Positions 11,701 through 23,912 are shown, counted from the stretch's first letter. The stretch is 64,000 bases of DNA from Protonemura montana (GCA_947568835.1 OX387610.1:372001-436000), one strand, 5' to 3'. Notes: a model not told the origin generated them from the letters alone. Numbers and translations are program-made.

Positions 11701-14700
11701 CCTCGTCTTCGTCTTCGTCCTCGTCTTCGTCCTCGTCTTCGTCTTCGTCTTCGTCTTCGTCTTCGTCCTCGTCTTCGTCTTCGTCCTCGTCTTCGTCTTC
11801 GTCTTCGTCTTCGTCTTCGTCTTCTTCCTCGTCTTCGTCTTTGTCCTCGTCTTCGTCTTCGTCTTCGTCCTCGTCTTCGTCTTCGTCCTCGTCCTCGTCT
11901 TCGTCTTCGTCCTCGTCCTCGTCTTCGTCCTCGTCCTCGTCTTCGTCCTCGTCTTCGTCTTCGTCCTCGTCTTCGTCTTCGTCTTCGTCTTCGTCCTCGT
12001 CTTCGTCTTCGTCTTCGTCTTCGTCCTCGTCCTCGTCTTCGTCCTCGTCCTCGTCTTCGTCTTCGTCTTCGTCCTCGTCCTCGTCTTCGTCTTCGTCCTC
12101 GTCTTCGTCTTCGTCTTCGTCTTCGTCCTCGTCTTCGTCTTCGTCTTCGTCTTCGTCCTCGTCTTCGTCCTCGTCCTCGTCTTCGTCTTCGTCTTCGTCT
12201 TCGTCTTCGTCTTCGTCTTCGTCCTCGTCTTCGTCCTCGTCTTCGTCCTCGTCTTCGTCTTCGTCTTCGTCTTCGTCCTCGTCTTCGTCCTCGTCCTCGT
12301 CCTCGTCTTCGTCTTCGTCTTCGTCTTCGTCCTCGTCTTCGTCCTCGTCTTCGTCTTCGTCTTTGTCTTCGTCCTCGTCTTCGTCCTCGTCTTCGTCTTC
12401 GCCTTCGTCTTCGTCTTTGTCCTCGTCTTCGTCTTCGTCTTCGTCTTCGTCTTCGTCTTCGTCTTCTTCCGGTCTTCGTCTTCGTCTTCGTCCTCGTCTT
12501 CGTCCTCGTCTTCGTCCTCGTCTTCGTCTTCGTCTTCGTCTTCGTCTTCGTCTTCGTCCTCGTCCTCGTCTTCGTCTTCGTCTTCGTCTTCGTCTTCGTC
12601 TTCGTCCTCGTCTTCGTCTTCGTCTTCTTCCGGTCTTCGTCTTCGTCTTCGTCTTCGTCCTCGTCCTCGTCTTCGTTTTCGTCCTCGTCCTCGTCTTCGT
12701 CTTCGCCTTCGTCTTCGTCTTCGTCTTCGTCCTTGTCTTCGTCTTCGTCTTCGTCTTCGTCTTCGTCCTCGTCTTCGTCTTCGTCTTCGTCCTCGTCTTC
12801 GTCCTCGTCCTCGTCCTCGTCTTCGTCTTCGTCTTCGTCTTCTTCCGGTCTTCGTCTTCGTCTTCGTCTTCGTCCTCGTCCTCGTCTACGTTTTCGTCCT
12901 CGTCCTCGTCTTCGTCTTCGCCTTCGTCTTCGTCTTCGTCTTCGTCCTCGTCTTCGTCTTCGTCTTCGTCTTCGTCTTCGTCCTCGTCTTCGTCTTCGCC
13001 TTCGTCTTCGTCTTCGTCTTCGTCTTCTTTCGGTCTTCGTCTTCGTCCTCGTCCTCGTCTTCGTCTTCGTCCTCGTCTTCGTCTTCGTCTTCGTCTTCTT
13101 TCGGTCTTCGTCTTCGTCCTCGTCCTCGTCTTCGTCTTCGTCCTCGTCTTCGTCTTCGTCCTCGTCCTCGTCCTCGTCCTCGTCTTCGTCTTCGTCCTCG
13201 TCTTCGTCTTCGTCTTCGTCTTCGTCTTCGTCTTCGTCTTCTTCCGGTCTTCGTCTTCGTCCTCGTCTTCGTCCTTGTCTTCGTCTTCGTCTTCTTCGTC
13301 TTCGTCTTCGTCTTCGTCTTCGTCTTCGTCTTCGTCCTCGTCTTCGTCCTCGTCTTCGTCTTCGTCCTCTTCTTCGTCTTCGTCCTCGTCTTCGTCCTCG
13401 TCTTCGTCTTCATCTTCGTCCTCGTCTTCGTCCTCGTCCTCGTCTTCGTCTTCGTCTTCGTCCTCGTCTTCGTCTTCGTCTTCGTCCTCGTCTTCGTCTT
13501 CGTCTTCGTCCTCGTCTTCGTTTTCGTCTTCGTCTTCGTCTTCGTCTTCGTCCTCGTCTTCGTCCTCGTCTTCGTCTTCGTCTTCGTCTTCGTCCTCGTC
13601 TTCGTCTTCTTCCGGTCTTCGTCTTCGTCTTCGTCTTCGTCTTCTTCCGGTCTTCGTCCTCGTCTTCGTCCTCGTCTTCGTCTTCGTCCTCGTCTTCGTC
13701 CTCGTCTTCGTCCTCGTCTTCGTCCTCGTCTTCGTCCTCGTCTTCGTCCTCGTCTTCGTCTTCGTCTTCGTCCTCGTCTTCGTCTTCGTCTTCGTCCTCG
13801 TCCTCGTCTTCGTCTTCGTCCTCGTCTTCGTCTGCGTCTTCTTCCGGTCTTCGTCTTCGTCCTCGTCTTCGTCTTCGTCCTCGTCTTCGTCTTCGTCCTC
13901 GTCCTCGTCCTCGTCTTCGACTTCGTCTTCGTCTTCGTCTTCGTCTTCGTCTTCGTCTTCGTCTTCGTCTTCGTCTTCGTCCTCGTCCTCGTCTTCGTCT
14001 TCGTCTTCTTTCGGTCTTCGTCTTCGTCCTCGTCTTCGTCTTCGTCCTCGTCTTCGTCTTCGTCTTCGTCCTCGTCCTCGTCTTCGTCTTCGTCTTCGTC
14101 TTCGTCCTCGTCTTCGTCCTCGTCCTCGTCATCGTCTTCGTCTTCGTCTTCGTCCTCGTCTTCGTCTTCGTCTTCGTCCTCGTCTTCGTCTTCGTCCTCG
14201 TCCTCGTCTTCGTCCTCGTCTTCGTCTTCGTCCTCGTCTTCGTCCTCGTCTTCGTCTTCGTCTTCGTCTTCGTCCTCGTCTTCGTCTTCGTCTTCGTCCT
14301 CGTCTTCGTCTTCGTCTTCGTCTTCGTCTTCGTCTTCTTCCTCGTCTTCGTCTTTGTCCTCGTCTTCGTCTTCGTCTTCGTCCTCGTCTTCGTCTTCGTC
14401 CTCGTCCTCGTCTTCGTCTTCGTCCTCGTCCTCGTCTTCGTCCTCGTCCTCGTCTTCGTCCTCGTCTTCGTCTTCGTCCTCGTCTTCGTCTTCGTCTTCG
14501 TCCTCGTCTTCGTCTTCGTCTTCGTCTTCGTCCTCGTCCTCGTCTTCGTCCTCGTCCTCGTCTTCGTCTTCGTCTTCGTCCTCGTCCTCGTCTTCGTCTT
14601 CGTCTTCGTCCTCGTCTTCGTCTTCGTCTTCGTCTTCGTCCTCGTCTTCGTCTTCGTCTTCGTCTTCGTCCTCGTCTTCGTCCTCGTCCTCGTCCTCGTC

Positions 14701-17700
14701 TTCGTCTTCGTCTTCGTCTTCGTCCTCGTCTTCGTCCTCGTCTTCGTCCTCGTCTTCGTCTTCGTCTTCGTCTTCGCCTTCGTCTTCGTCCTCGTCTTCG
14801 TCTTCGTCCTCGTCATCGTCTTTGTCTTCGTCTTCGTCTTCTTCCGGTCTTCGTCTTCGTCTTCGTCCTCGTCTTCGTCCTCGTCTTCGTCCTCGTCTTC
14901 GTCTTCGTCTTCGTCTTCGTCTTCGTCCTCGTCCTCGTCTTCGTCTTCGTCTTCGTCTTCGTCTTCGTCTTCGTCCTCGTCTTCGTCTTCGTCTTCGTCT
15001 TCTTCCGGTCTTCGTCTTCGTCTTCGTCTTCGTCCTCGTCCTCGTCTTCGTTTTCGTCCTCGTCCTCGTCTTCGTCTTCGCCTTCGTCTTCGTCTTCGTC
15101 TTCGTCCTCGTCTTCGTCTTCGTCTTCGTCTTCGTCTTCGTCCTCGTCTTCGTCTTCGTCTTCGTCTTCGTCTTCGTCCTCGTCCTCGTCTTCGTCTTCG
15201 TCTTCGTCTTCGTCTTCGTCTTCGTCTTCGTCTTCTTCCGGTCTTCGTCTTCGTCTTCGTCTTCGTCCTCGTCTTCGTCTTCGTCTTCGTCTTCGTCTTC
15301 GTCTTCGTCTTCGTCTTCGTCTTCGTCTTCGTCTTCGTCTTCGTCTTCGTCCTCGTCCTCGTCCTCGTCCTCGTCTTCGTCTTCGTCTTCGTCTTCGTCT
15401 TCGTCTTCGTCTTCGTCTTCGTCCTCGTCTTCGTCCTCGTCTTCGTCTTCGCCTTCGTCTTCGTCCTCGTCCTCGTCTTCGTCTTCGTCCTCGTCTTCGT
15501 CTTCGTCCTCGTCATCGTCTTTGTCTTCGTCTTCGTCTTCTTTCGGTCTTCGTCTTCGTCCTCGTCTTCGTCTTCGTCCTCGTCCTCGTCCTCGTCCTCG
15601 TCTTCGTCTTCGTCCTCGTCCTCGTCTTCGTCTTCGTCTTCGTCTTCGTCTTCGTCTTCGTCTTCTTCCGGTCTTCGTCTTCGTCCTCGTCTTCGTCCTT
15701 GTCTTCGTCTTCGTCTTCTTCGTCTTCGTCTTCGTCTTCGTCTTCGTCTTCGTCTTCGTCCTCGTCTTCGTCCTCGTCTTCGTCTTCGTCCTCTTCTTCG
15801 TCTTCGTCCTCGTCTTCGTCCTCGTCTTCGTCTTCATCTTCGTCCTCGTCTTCGTCCTCGTCCTCGTCTTCGTCTTCGTCTTCGTCCTCGTCTTCGTCTT
15901 CGTCTTCGTCCTCGTCTTCGTCTTCGTCTTCGTCCTCGTCTTCGTTTTCGTCTTCGTCTTCGTCTTCGTCTTCGTCTTCGTCTTCGTCCTCGTCTTCGTC
16001 TTCGTCTTCGTCTTCGTCTTCGTCTTCGTCTTCTTCCGGTCTTCGTCTTCGTCTTCGTCTTCGTCTTCGTCCTCGTCTTCGTCCTCGTCTTCGTCTTCGT
16101 CCTCGTCTTCGTCCTCGTCTTCGTCCTCGTCTTCGTCCTCGTCTTCGTCCTCGTCTTCGTCCTCGTCTTCGTCTTCGTCCTCGTCTTCGTCTGCGTCTTC
16201 TTCCGGTCTTCGTCTTCGTCCTCGTCTTCGTCTTCGTCCTCGTCTTCGTCTTCGTCCTCGTCCTCGTCCTCGTCTTCGACTTCGTCTTCGTCTTCGTCTT
16301 CGTCTTCTTCCGGTCTTCGTCTTCGTCTTCGTCTTCGTCCTCGTCCTCGTCTTCGTCTTCGTCTTCTTTCGGTCTTCGTCTTCGTCCTCGTCTTCGTCTT
16401 CGTCCTCGTCTTCGTCTTCGTCTTCGTCTTCGTCCTCGTCTTCGTCCTCGTCATCGTCTTCGTCTTCGTCTTCGTCCTCGTCTTCGTCTTCGTCTTCGTC
16501 CTCGTCTTCGTCTTCGTCCTCGTCCTCGTCTTCGTCCTCGTCTTCGTCTTCGTCCTCGTCTTCGTCCTCGTCTTCGTCTTCGTCTTCGTCTTCGTCTTCG
16601 TCCTCGTCTTCGTCTTCGTCCTCGTCTTCGTCTTCGTCTTCGTCTTCGTCTTCGTCTTCTTCCTCGTCTTCGTCTTTGTCCTCGTCTTCGTCTTCGTCTT
16701 CGTCCTCGTCTTCGTCTTCGTCCTCGTCCTCGTCTTCGTCTTCGTCCTCGTCCTCGTCTTCGTCCTCGTCCTCGTCTTCGTCCTCGTCTTCGTCTTCGTC
16801 CTCGTCTTCGTCTTCGTCTTCGTCTTCGTCCTCGTCTTCGTCTTCGTCTTCGTCTTCGTCCTCGTCCTCGTCTTCGTCCTCGTCCTCGTCTTCGTCTTCG
16901 TCTTCGTCCTCGTCCTCGTCTTCGTCTTCGTCCTCGTCTTCGTCTTCGTCTTCGTCTTCGTCCTCGTCTTCGTCTTCGTCTTCGTCTTCGTCCTCGTCTT
17001 CGTCCTCGTCCTCGTCTTCGTCTTCGTCTTCGTCTTCGTCCTCGTCTTCGTCTTCGTCTTCGTCCTCGTCTTCGTCCTCGTCTTCGTCCTCGTCTTCGTC
17101 TTCGTCTTCGTCTTCGTCCTCGTCTTCGTCCTCGTCCTCGTCCTCGTCTTCGTCTTCGTCTTCGTCTTCGTCCTCGTCTTCGTCCTCGTCTTCGTCTTCG
17201 TCTTTGTCTTCGTCCTCGTCTTCGTCCTCGTCTTCGTCTTCGCCTTCGTCTTCGTCTTTGTCCTCGTCTTCGTCTTCGTCTTCGTCTTCGTCTTCGTCTT
17301 CGTCTTCTTCCGGTCTTCGTCTTCGTCTTCGTCCTCGTCTTCGTCCTCGTCTTCGTCCTCGTCTTCGTCTTCGTCTTCGTCTTCGTCTTCGTCTTCGTCC
17401 TCGTCCTCGTCTTCGTCTTCGTCTTCGTCTTCGTCTTCGTCTTCGTCCTCGTCTTCGTCTTCGTCTTCTTCCGGTCTTCGTCTTCGTCTTCGTCTTCGTC
17501 CTCGTCCTCGTCTTCGTTTTCGTCCTCGTCCTCGTCTTCGTCTTCGCCTTCGTCTTCGTCTTCGTCTTCGTCCTTGTCTTCGTCTTCGTCTTCGTCTTCG
17601 TCTTCGTCCTCGTCTTCGTCTTCGTCTTCGTCCTCGTCTTCGTCCTCGTCCTCGTCCTCGTCTTCGTCTTCGTCTTCGTCTTCTTCCGGTCTTCGTCTTC

Positions 17701-20497
17701 GTCTTCGTCTTCGTCCTCGTCCTCGTCTACGTTTTCGTCCTCGTCCTCGTCTTCGTCTTCGCCTTCGTCTTCGTCTTCGTCTTCGTCCTCGTCTTCGTCT
17801 TCGTCTTCGTCTTCGTCTTCGTCCTCGTCTTCGTCTTCGCCTTCGTCTTCGTCTTCGTCTTCGTCTTCTTTCGGTCTTCGTCTTCGTCCTCGTCCTCGTC
17901 TTCGTCTTCGTCCTCGTCTTCGTCTTCGTCTTCGTCTTCTTTCGGTCTTCGTCTTCGTCCTCGTCCTCGTCTTCGTCTTCGTCCTCGTCTTCGTCTTCGT
18001 CCTCGTCCTCGTCCTCGTCCTCGTCTTCGTCTTCGTCCTCGTCTTCGTCTTCGTCTTCGTCTTCGTCTTCGTCTTCGTCTTCTTCCGGTCTTCGTCTTCG
18101 TCCTCGTCTTCGTCCTTGTCTTCGTCTTCGTCTTCTTCGTCTTCGTCTTCGTCTTCGTCTTCGTCTTCGTCTTCGTCCTCGTCTTCGTCCTCGTCTTCGT
18201 CTTCGTCCTCTTCTTCGTCTTCGTCCTCGTCTTCGTCCTCGTCTTCGTCTTCATCTTCGTCCTCGTCTTCGTCCTCGTCCTCGTCTTCGTCTTCGTCTTC
18301 GTCCTCGTCTTCGTCTTCGTCTTCGTCCTCGTCTTCGTCTTCGTCTTCGTCCTCGTCTTCGTTTTCGTCTTCGTCTTCGTCTTCGTCTTCGTCCTCGTCT
18401 TCGTCCTCGTCTTCGTCTTCGTCTTCGTCTTCGTCCTCGTCTTCGTCTTCTTCCGGTCTTCGTCTTCGTCTTCGTCTTCGTCTTCTTCCGGTCTTCGTCC
18501 TCGTCTTCGTCCTCGTCTTCGTCTTCGTCCTCGTCTTCGTCCTCGTCTTCGTCCTCGTCTTCGTCCTCGTCTTCGTCCTCGTCTTCGTCCTCGTCTTCGT
18601 CTTCGTCTTCGTCCTCGTCTTCGTCTTCGTCTTCGTCCTCGTCCTCGTCTTCGTCTTCGTCCTCGTCTTCGTCTGCGTCTTCTTCCGGTCTTCGTCTTCG
18701 TCCTCGTCTTCGTCTTCGTCCTCGTCTTCGTCTTCGTCCTCGTCCTCGTCCTCGTCTTCGACTTCGTCTTCGTCTTCGTCTTCGTCTTCGTCTTCGTCTT
18801 CGTCTTCGTCTTCGTCTTCGTCCTCGTCCTCGTCTTCGTCTTCGTCTTCTTTCGGTCTTCGTCTTCGTCCTCGTCTTCGTCTTCGTCCTCGTCTTCGTCT
18901 TCGTCTTCGTCCTCGTCCTCGTCTTCGTCTTCGTCTTCGTCTTCGTCCTCGTCTTCGTCCTCGTCCTCGTCATCGTCTTCGTCTTCGTCTTCGTCCTCGT
19001 CTTCGTCTTCGTCTTCGTCCTCGTCTTCGTCTTCGTCCTCGTCCTCGTCTTCGTCCTCGTCTTCGTCTTCGTCCTCGTCTTCGTCCTCGTCTTCGTCTTC
19101 GTCTTCGTCTTCGTCCTCGTCTTCGTCTTCGTCTTCGTCCTCGTCTTCGTCTTCGTCTTCGTCTTCGTCTTCGTCTTCTTCCTCGTCTTCGTCTTTGTCC
19201 TCGTCTTCGTCTTCGTCTTCGTCCTCGTCTTCGTCTTCGTCCTCGTCCTCGTCTTCGTCTTCGTCCTCGTCCTCGTCTTCGTCCTCGTCCTCGTCTTCGT
19301 CCTCGTCTTCGTCTTCGTCCTCGTCTTCGTCTTCGTCTTCGTCCTCGTCTTCGTCTTCGTCTTCGTCTTCGTCCTCGTCCTCGTCTTCGTCCTCGTCCTC
19401 GTCTTCGTCTTCGTCTTCGTCCTCGTCCTCGTCTTCGTCTTCGTCTTCGTCCTCGTCTTCGTCTTCGTCTTCGTCTTCGTCCTCGTCTTCGTCTTCGTCT
19501 TCGTCTTCGTCCTCGTCTTCGTCCTCGTCCTCGTCCTCGTCTTCGTCTTCGTCTTCGTCTTCGTCCTCGTCTTCGTCCTCGTCTTCGTCCTCGTCTTCGT
19601 CTTCGTCTTCGTCTTCGCCTTCGTCTTCGTCCTCGTCTTCGTCTTCGCCTTCGTCTTCGTCTTTGTCCTCGTCTTCGTCTTCGTCTTCGTCCTCGTCCTC
19701 GTCTTCGTCTTCGTCCTCGTCCTCATCTTCGTCTTCGTCTTCGCCTTCGTCTTCGTCTTCGTCTTCGTCTTCGTCTTCGTCTTCGTCCTCGTCTTCGTCC
19801 TCGTCCTCGTCCTCGTCTTCGTCTTCGTCTTCGTCCTCGTCCTCGTCCTCGTCCTCGTCTTCGTCTTCGTCCTCGTCTTCGTCTTCGCCTTCGTCTTCGT
19901 CCTCGTCTTCGTCTTCGCCTTCGTCTTCGTCCTCGTCCTCGTCTTCGTCTTCGTCCTCGTCTTCGTCTTCGTCCTCGTCATCGTCTTCGTCTTCGTCTTC
20001 GTCTTCTTTCGGTCTTCGTCTTCGTCCTCGTCTTCGTCTTCGTCCTCGTCCTCGTCCTCGTCTTCGTCTTCGTCTTCGTCCTCGTCCTCGTCCTCGTCTT
20101 CGTCTTCGTCTTCGTCTTCGTCTTCGTCTTCGTCTTCTTCCGGTCTTCGTCTTCGTCCTCGTCTTCGTCCTTGTCTTCGTCTTCGACTTCTTCGTCTTCG
20201 TCTTCGTCTTCGTCTTCGTCCTCGTCTTCGTCTTCGTCTTCGTCTTCGTCTTCGTCTTCGTCTTCTTCCGGTCTTCGTCTTCGTCATCGTCTTCGTCTTC
20301 GTCCTCGTCCTCGTCTTCGTCTTCGTCTTCGTCTTCGTCCTCGTCTTCGTCTTCGTCCTCGTCCTCGTCTTCGTCTTCGTCTTCGTCTTCGTCTTCGTCT
20401 TCTTCCGGTCTTCGTCTTCGTCTTCGTCTTCGTCCTCGTCCTCGTCCTCGTCTTCGTCTTCGTCTTCGTCTTCTTCCGGTCTTCGTCTTCGTCTTCG
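8741..20497. repeat. Hexanucleotide array GTCTTC/GTCCTC, second part
   Basis: Continuation of the array after the LTR element, with the same hexamers and the same 5-nt TTCCG/TTTCG inserts. It ends abruptly at about 20497, where ordinary AT-richer sequence starts. It contains a tandem duplication of about 4.84 kb (next entry) and many shorter blocks that recur, such as the GTCCTTGTCTTCG block near 9480, 10860, 13270, 15697, 18112 and 20167. The open frames of up to about 3950 codons on plus and 980 on minus come from the stop-free unit and are not called as genes. Confidence 0.97.
10005..19640. repeat. 4.84-kb segmental tandem duplication within the array
   Basis: Copy one is about 10005-14840 and copy two about 14841-19640. 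Rare variants and linkers keep the same order at an offset of 4835 bp (for example 11002/15837 and 11619/16454). The offset becomes 4841 after one hexamer gain (12886/17727 and 13410/18251). The copies diverge after about 19640. They are long and nearly identical, so the event is recent, or the assembly needs checking. Confidence 0.85.
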
Positions 20498-21317
20498 GGC
20501 AGGAAAATGCCTTGTGCAAATAATTGCTAAAATGAGATGAACATATTATTTAAACTGATCTTGCAATTGCATAAGGTTGTTTTCTTGTAAACAGAACCAT
20601 AAACATTTGTAATTTCAATTCAATCACGACTGTATACTTTGCATATATCCCTTCACAATTAAACTAAGTCATTGACCTTTGGGGTCACTCCCCACATACA
20701 TTAAAACTATTCACTCTCTAAAATCAAGCAGTCCAACACCTGGCACAAACAAACTATGACCCGACCAGTCTGGGGTTTTATTACCAAGACTCATGCAGGC
20801 CTCTGTTTAGCAAATATAATATCCAGGCATTACCCTGCATGTATATTTATAACACAATTATTGATGTACTGAGAAATAAGAATGTCAACTTGCGTTTAGA
20901 AACCTGTGATGATATTTCAAGAAGGAATGACGTGACCAATCAGTAACAAATGTTCAATAAACTTACAAGCACTTTCAAGTCAAGGGTCAGACAAACAAGG
21001 TTTTCAATGGAACTGACAAGATTTTTATCAAAAAACAGCTTTAACTCTGAACAAGAATTTGTCAACAACCCACTTGACCAATATTTCAATAATATCATTA
21101 ATCTGGTTCTAATAAATAAATTAAATTAAATAAATCTCAGTAGATTTCAGGACAAACATGAAGACAGGTAACAAAACTTTGTAGAACTCCAGAATTGCAT
21201 AAGACAACGTATTAATATTTGTATTTCTACACATGACACCAGTTCCTTGGAATGCTTGTGTACCCTGTTGACCTCTGGGAGCAAACAACAGCACTTGGCC
21301 ATCGAATGGAGACCGAT
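20498..21317. other. AT-rich sequence without a recognised gene
   Basis: No domain, RNA gene or mobile element recognised. It could hold the 3' untranslated region of the minus-strand exon that ends at 21325. Confidence 0.5.
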
Positions 21318-21324
21318 GCAAACT

Positions 21325-21506
21325 TCAATCAAAGAACAAAGCTTTGTATGCATCCGAGTCGGCTTCCTCTGAGAGCGACCGAAGACTGGAATCCAAGTCA
21401 GACTTCGAGGTGAGGTCATCGTTCCCGGCGCCGTCATCATCGTCCTCATCAGCGCTGGCCAGGTTGTCAACGGCAACAAGGAAGCAATCTTGGTCAGCAA
21501 CGTTGT
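21325..21506 (-). CDS. Acidic terminal-exon-like sequence, copy 1
   Basis: On the minus strand a splice acceptor (GGTGCTTGCAG) is followed by a frame of about 60 codons. It encodes a Ser/Asp/Glu-rich tail (ADEDDDDGAGNDD, then SEEADSDAYKALFFD) ending in TGA. The sequence is duplicated about 0.94 kb upstream at 22256-22461, with the same acceptor, frame and stop, which argues for a real exon rather than a chance frame. The family is unknown. A low-complexity acidic tail gives no function. Copy 1 lacks the 18-bp in-frame insert seen in copy 2. Confidence 0.45.
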
Positions 21507-21544
21507 CTGCAAGCACCGTAAGACTGAGTAAGAAAATATAAAGC

Positions 21545-22230
21545 TTGTGTCAAACACAGAGCAGCAACCTTCAACAATAGTGAACTCAAACAAATGACAT
21601 TGTTGATCAACACTGTTTTAAAATCCAGCTCAAGCCTAGCAGCCTGTAATCTACCTGAAGAAAACACTAATTAACCTTATAAAACTCATTCCATTGCATC
21701 ACTGTTTACATTGCCATATGTAAACTTATTCTATAAGCCCATATAATTACCATGTGACCTGTCAGCAGCCAAATAAAATACTGCAACAATATCAGAGACT
21801 AGAGAATCCCAGTAATTCTAACACTAAACCCATTCTATCCATGCACCAACATTTACAACCATCTTCCAACACAAATATTAACATCTTAAAATATTCAATC
21901 TTCGACTCCAGCCTCTGAAACTTCTTTATAATCTCTTCTACTGCTGAGATGAACACCAATCCTCCACGATCCACCCCACATAGAACTACATTAACTATTT
22001 ATAAAGCTATTCTCACATTGTCTAACTGTAATCATCAAACATATGTACCAACATCTTGTGTTAATATTACTGTTGATCCAGGCTAGCCAACTGATGGAAT
22101 CTTTACGGATACTTTGTTATTGTCCAGGGTTTCAAATTAATAAATAAATAAATAATGTACCAACTAAATAATTTAGCAAAGGTTTCATGGTCTTGGAAAG
22201 GGCTTGAGAAATTGGCATGCAAATTTTGAC
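21545..22230. other. Intron-like spacer between the duplicated exons
   Basis: AT-rich, nothing recognised. If the exons at 22256 and 21325 are alternative last exons of one minus-strand gene, this is the sequence between them. Confidence 0.4.
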
Positions 22231-22255
22231 TGATGAAAACCAAACGATGCAAACT

Positions 22256-22461
22256 TCAATCAAAGAACAAAGCTTTGTATGCATCTGAGTCGGCTTCCTC
22301 TGAGCGCGACCGAAGACTGGAATCCGAGTCGGACTTCGAGGTGAGGTCATCGTTCCCGGCGGGGTCATCGTTCCCGGCGCCGTCACCATCGTCCTGGTCT
22401 TCATCAGCGCTGACCAGGTTGTCAATGGCAACAAGGAAGCAATCTTGGTCAGCAACGTTGT
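22256..22461 (-). CDS. Acidic terminal-exon-like sequence, copy 2
   Basis: Paralogue of the exon at 21325. Minus strand, acceptor TTTGCTTGCAG, then DNVADQDCFLVAIDNL, an acidic stretch with a duplicated GNDD block, and the same ending SEEADSDAYKALFFD and stop. The Ser-rich part is kept despite several base changes, many of them synonymous. The next candidate exon upstream is at 23190-23318, separated by a 73-bp minisatellite array that would lie in the intron. The function is unknown. Confidence 0.45.
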
Positions 22462-22507
22462 CTGCAAGCAAAGATAAGACTGAGCATCGTAACTTAGCAA
22501 GGGCTGG

Positions 22508-23130
22508 CAGTCCCATATGATAACCAAGTTTTAAAATCCTTGTATGCTATGCTTGTGCTTATTGCTATGTCAATTGTGTGCAGTCCCATATGATAACCAA
22601 GTTTTAAGATCCTTGTGTGCTATGCTTGTGCTTATTGCTATGTCAATTGTGTGCAGTCCCAAATGATAACCAAGTTTTAAGATCCTTGTGTGCTATGCTT
22701 GTGCTTATTGCTATGTCAATTGTGTGCAGTCCCATATGATAACCAAGTTTTAAGATCCTTGTGTGCTATGCTTGTGCTTATTGCTATGTCAATTGTGTGC
22801 AGTCCGATATGATAACCAAGTTTTAAGATCCTTGTGTGCTATGCTTGTGCTTATTGCTATGTCAATTGTGTGCAGTCCCATATGATAACCAAGTTTTAAG
22901 ATCCTTGTGTGCTATGCTTGTGCTTATTGCTATGTCAATTGTGTGCAGTCCCATATGATAACCAAGTTTTAAGATCCTTGTGCGCTATGCTTGTGCTTAT
23001 TGCTATGTCAACTGTGTGCAGTCCCATATGATAACCAAGTTTTAAGATCCTTGTGTGCTATGCTTGTGCTTATTGCTATGTCAATTGTGTGCAGTCCCAT
23101 ATGATAACCAAGTTTTAAGATGCTTGTGGT
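22508..23130. repeat. 73-bp minisatellite, about 8.5 copies
   Basis: Units begin CAGTCCCATATGATAACCA and include AAGATCCTTGTGTGC and TTATTGCTATGTCAATTG. Copies differ by single bases. It probably lies in an intron of the minus-strand candidate gene. Confidence 0.93.
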
Positions 23131-23189
23131 TGTGCTTATTTGTATTTAATGCCCACGCATGTGTCGGCTAAGAAATGGAATACACTCAC

Positions 23190-23318
23190 CACGTCATGCG
23201 GAGTCAGTAGCATGTAAATCTTCAACAACGTTGGTCACCGAAGAAAGATCGCGACCGAGGGCAGTGAGGTTGATGAACTCAGCCTGTCCAATGCTTGATG
23301 ACATGTCCATTGTATCCA
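23190..23318 (-). CDS. Candidate exon with in-frame TGA near its donor
   Basis: Minus strand, 129 nt. The acceptor is CTTTTCTCAG and the strong donor is GTGAGT. Only one frame is open across it: it contains MDMSSSIGQAEF and ends VEDLHATDSA, then TGA, then CGT-G. The leftover single base would match the phase of the acidic exon at 22256-22461, but the TGA breaks the reading. It may be a terminal coding exon followed by an untranslated one, or a decayed exon. No family recognised. Confidence 0.35.
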
Positions 23319-23342
23319 CTGAGAAAAGACAGGCGTGCATCG

Positions 23343-23488
23343 GTTAAAACTTGGTTAAAACTTGGTTAAAACTTGGTTAAAACTTGGTTAAAACTTGGTT
23401 AAAACTTGGTTAAAACTTGGTTAAAACTTGGTTAAAACTTGGTTAAAACTTGGTTAAAACTTGGTTAAAACTTGGTTAAAACTTGGTT
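23343..23488. repeat. 11-bp tandem repeat, about 13 copies
   Basis: Perfect repeats of TTAAAACTTGG. No other feature in the stretch. Confidence 0.95.
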
Positions 23489-23865
23489 TGGGCTCAACAT
23501 TTGTTATTCTCTAAATCAATGGAATTATGCAAACATCAAGCAAGTGAATGTAGGCAACAAATACAAAGGAACATTTAGTTATTAGCACAAATTTAAATCA
23601 GAATTGAATGTTTTGTGATGTAGAGATACATTACCGTTAAGTCTGGCTTTATTTTCTTTGATGCCACATTAGTAACATCCCTCACTGCCCCCTCAACAAA
23701 CCATGATGATATATTTCCACTTTGTATTGCATCTTGAAATATTGAAACCTACCTGTCAAGAGTCACTGCTGTAGGATGAGTTGAAGTTGACAGCTCAACT
23801 CTATGTCCTTCCAGACTTCACTGCAAGCTAGAATCAAACCAACACAAAGTCAGAAGATGGTTGCA

Positions 23866-23912
23866 TTGGCCATGTGGCACTGATCTAATGAGTTCTGTGA
23901 ATGAGGGGATGA
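23866..23912 (-). repeat. Decayed tail fragment of the 5S-derived SINE
   Basis: GGCCATGTGGCACTGATCTAA followed by an ATGAGGGGATGATGAGG-like end matches the minus-strand view of the SINE tail near 36320-36360 and 52000-52040, with several substitutions. No head or 91-bp units are present. The rest of 23490-24200 holds nothing that I recognise. Confidence 0.55.

Noticed and set aside
183..20540. Open frames of 1600 to 3950 codons on plus and up to 1025 on minus in the hexamer arrays
   Set aside because: The unit has no stop codon in any frame, products switch composition at each linker, and ends fall at random in the flanks. They are repeat artefacts.
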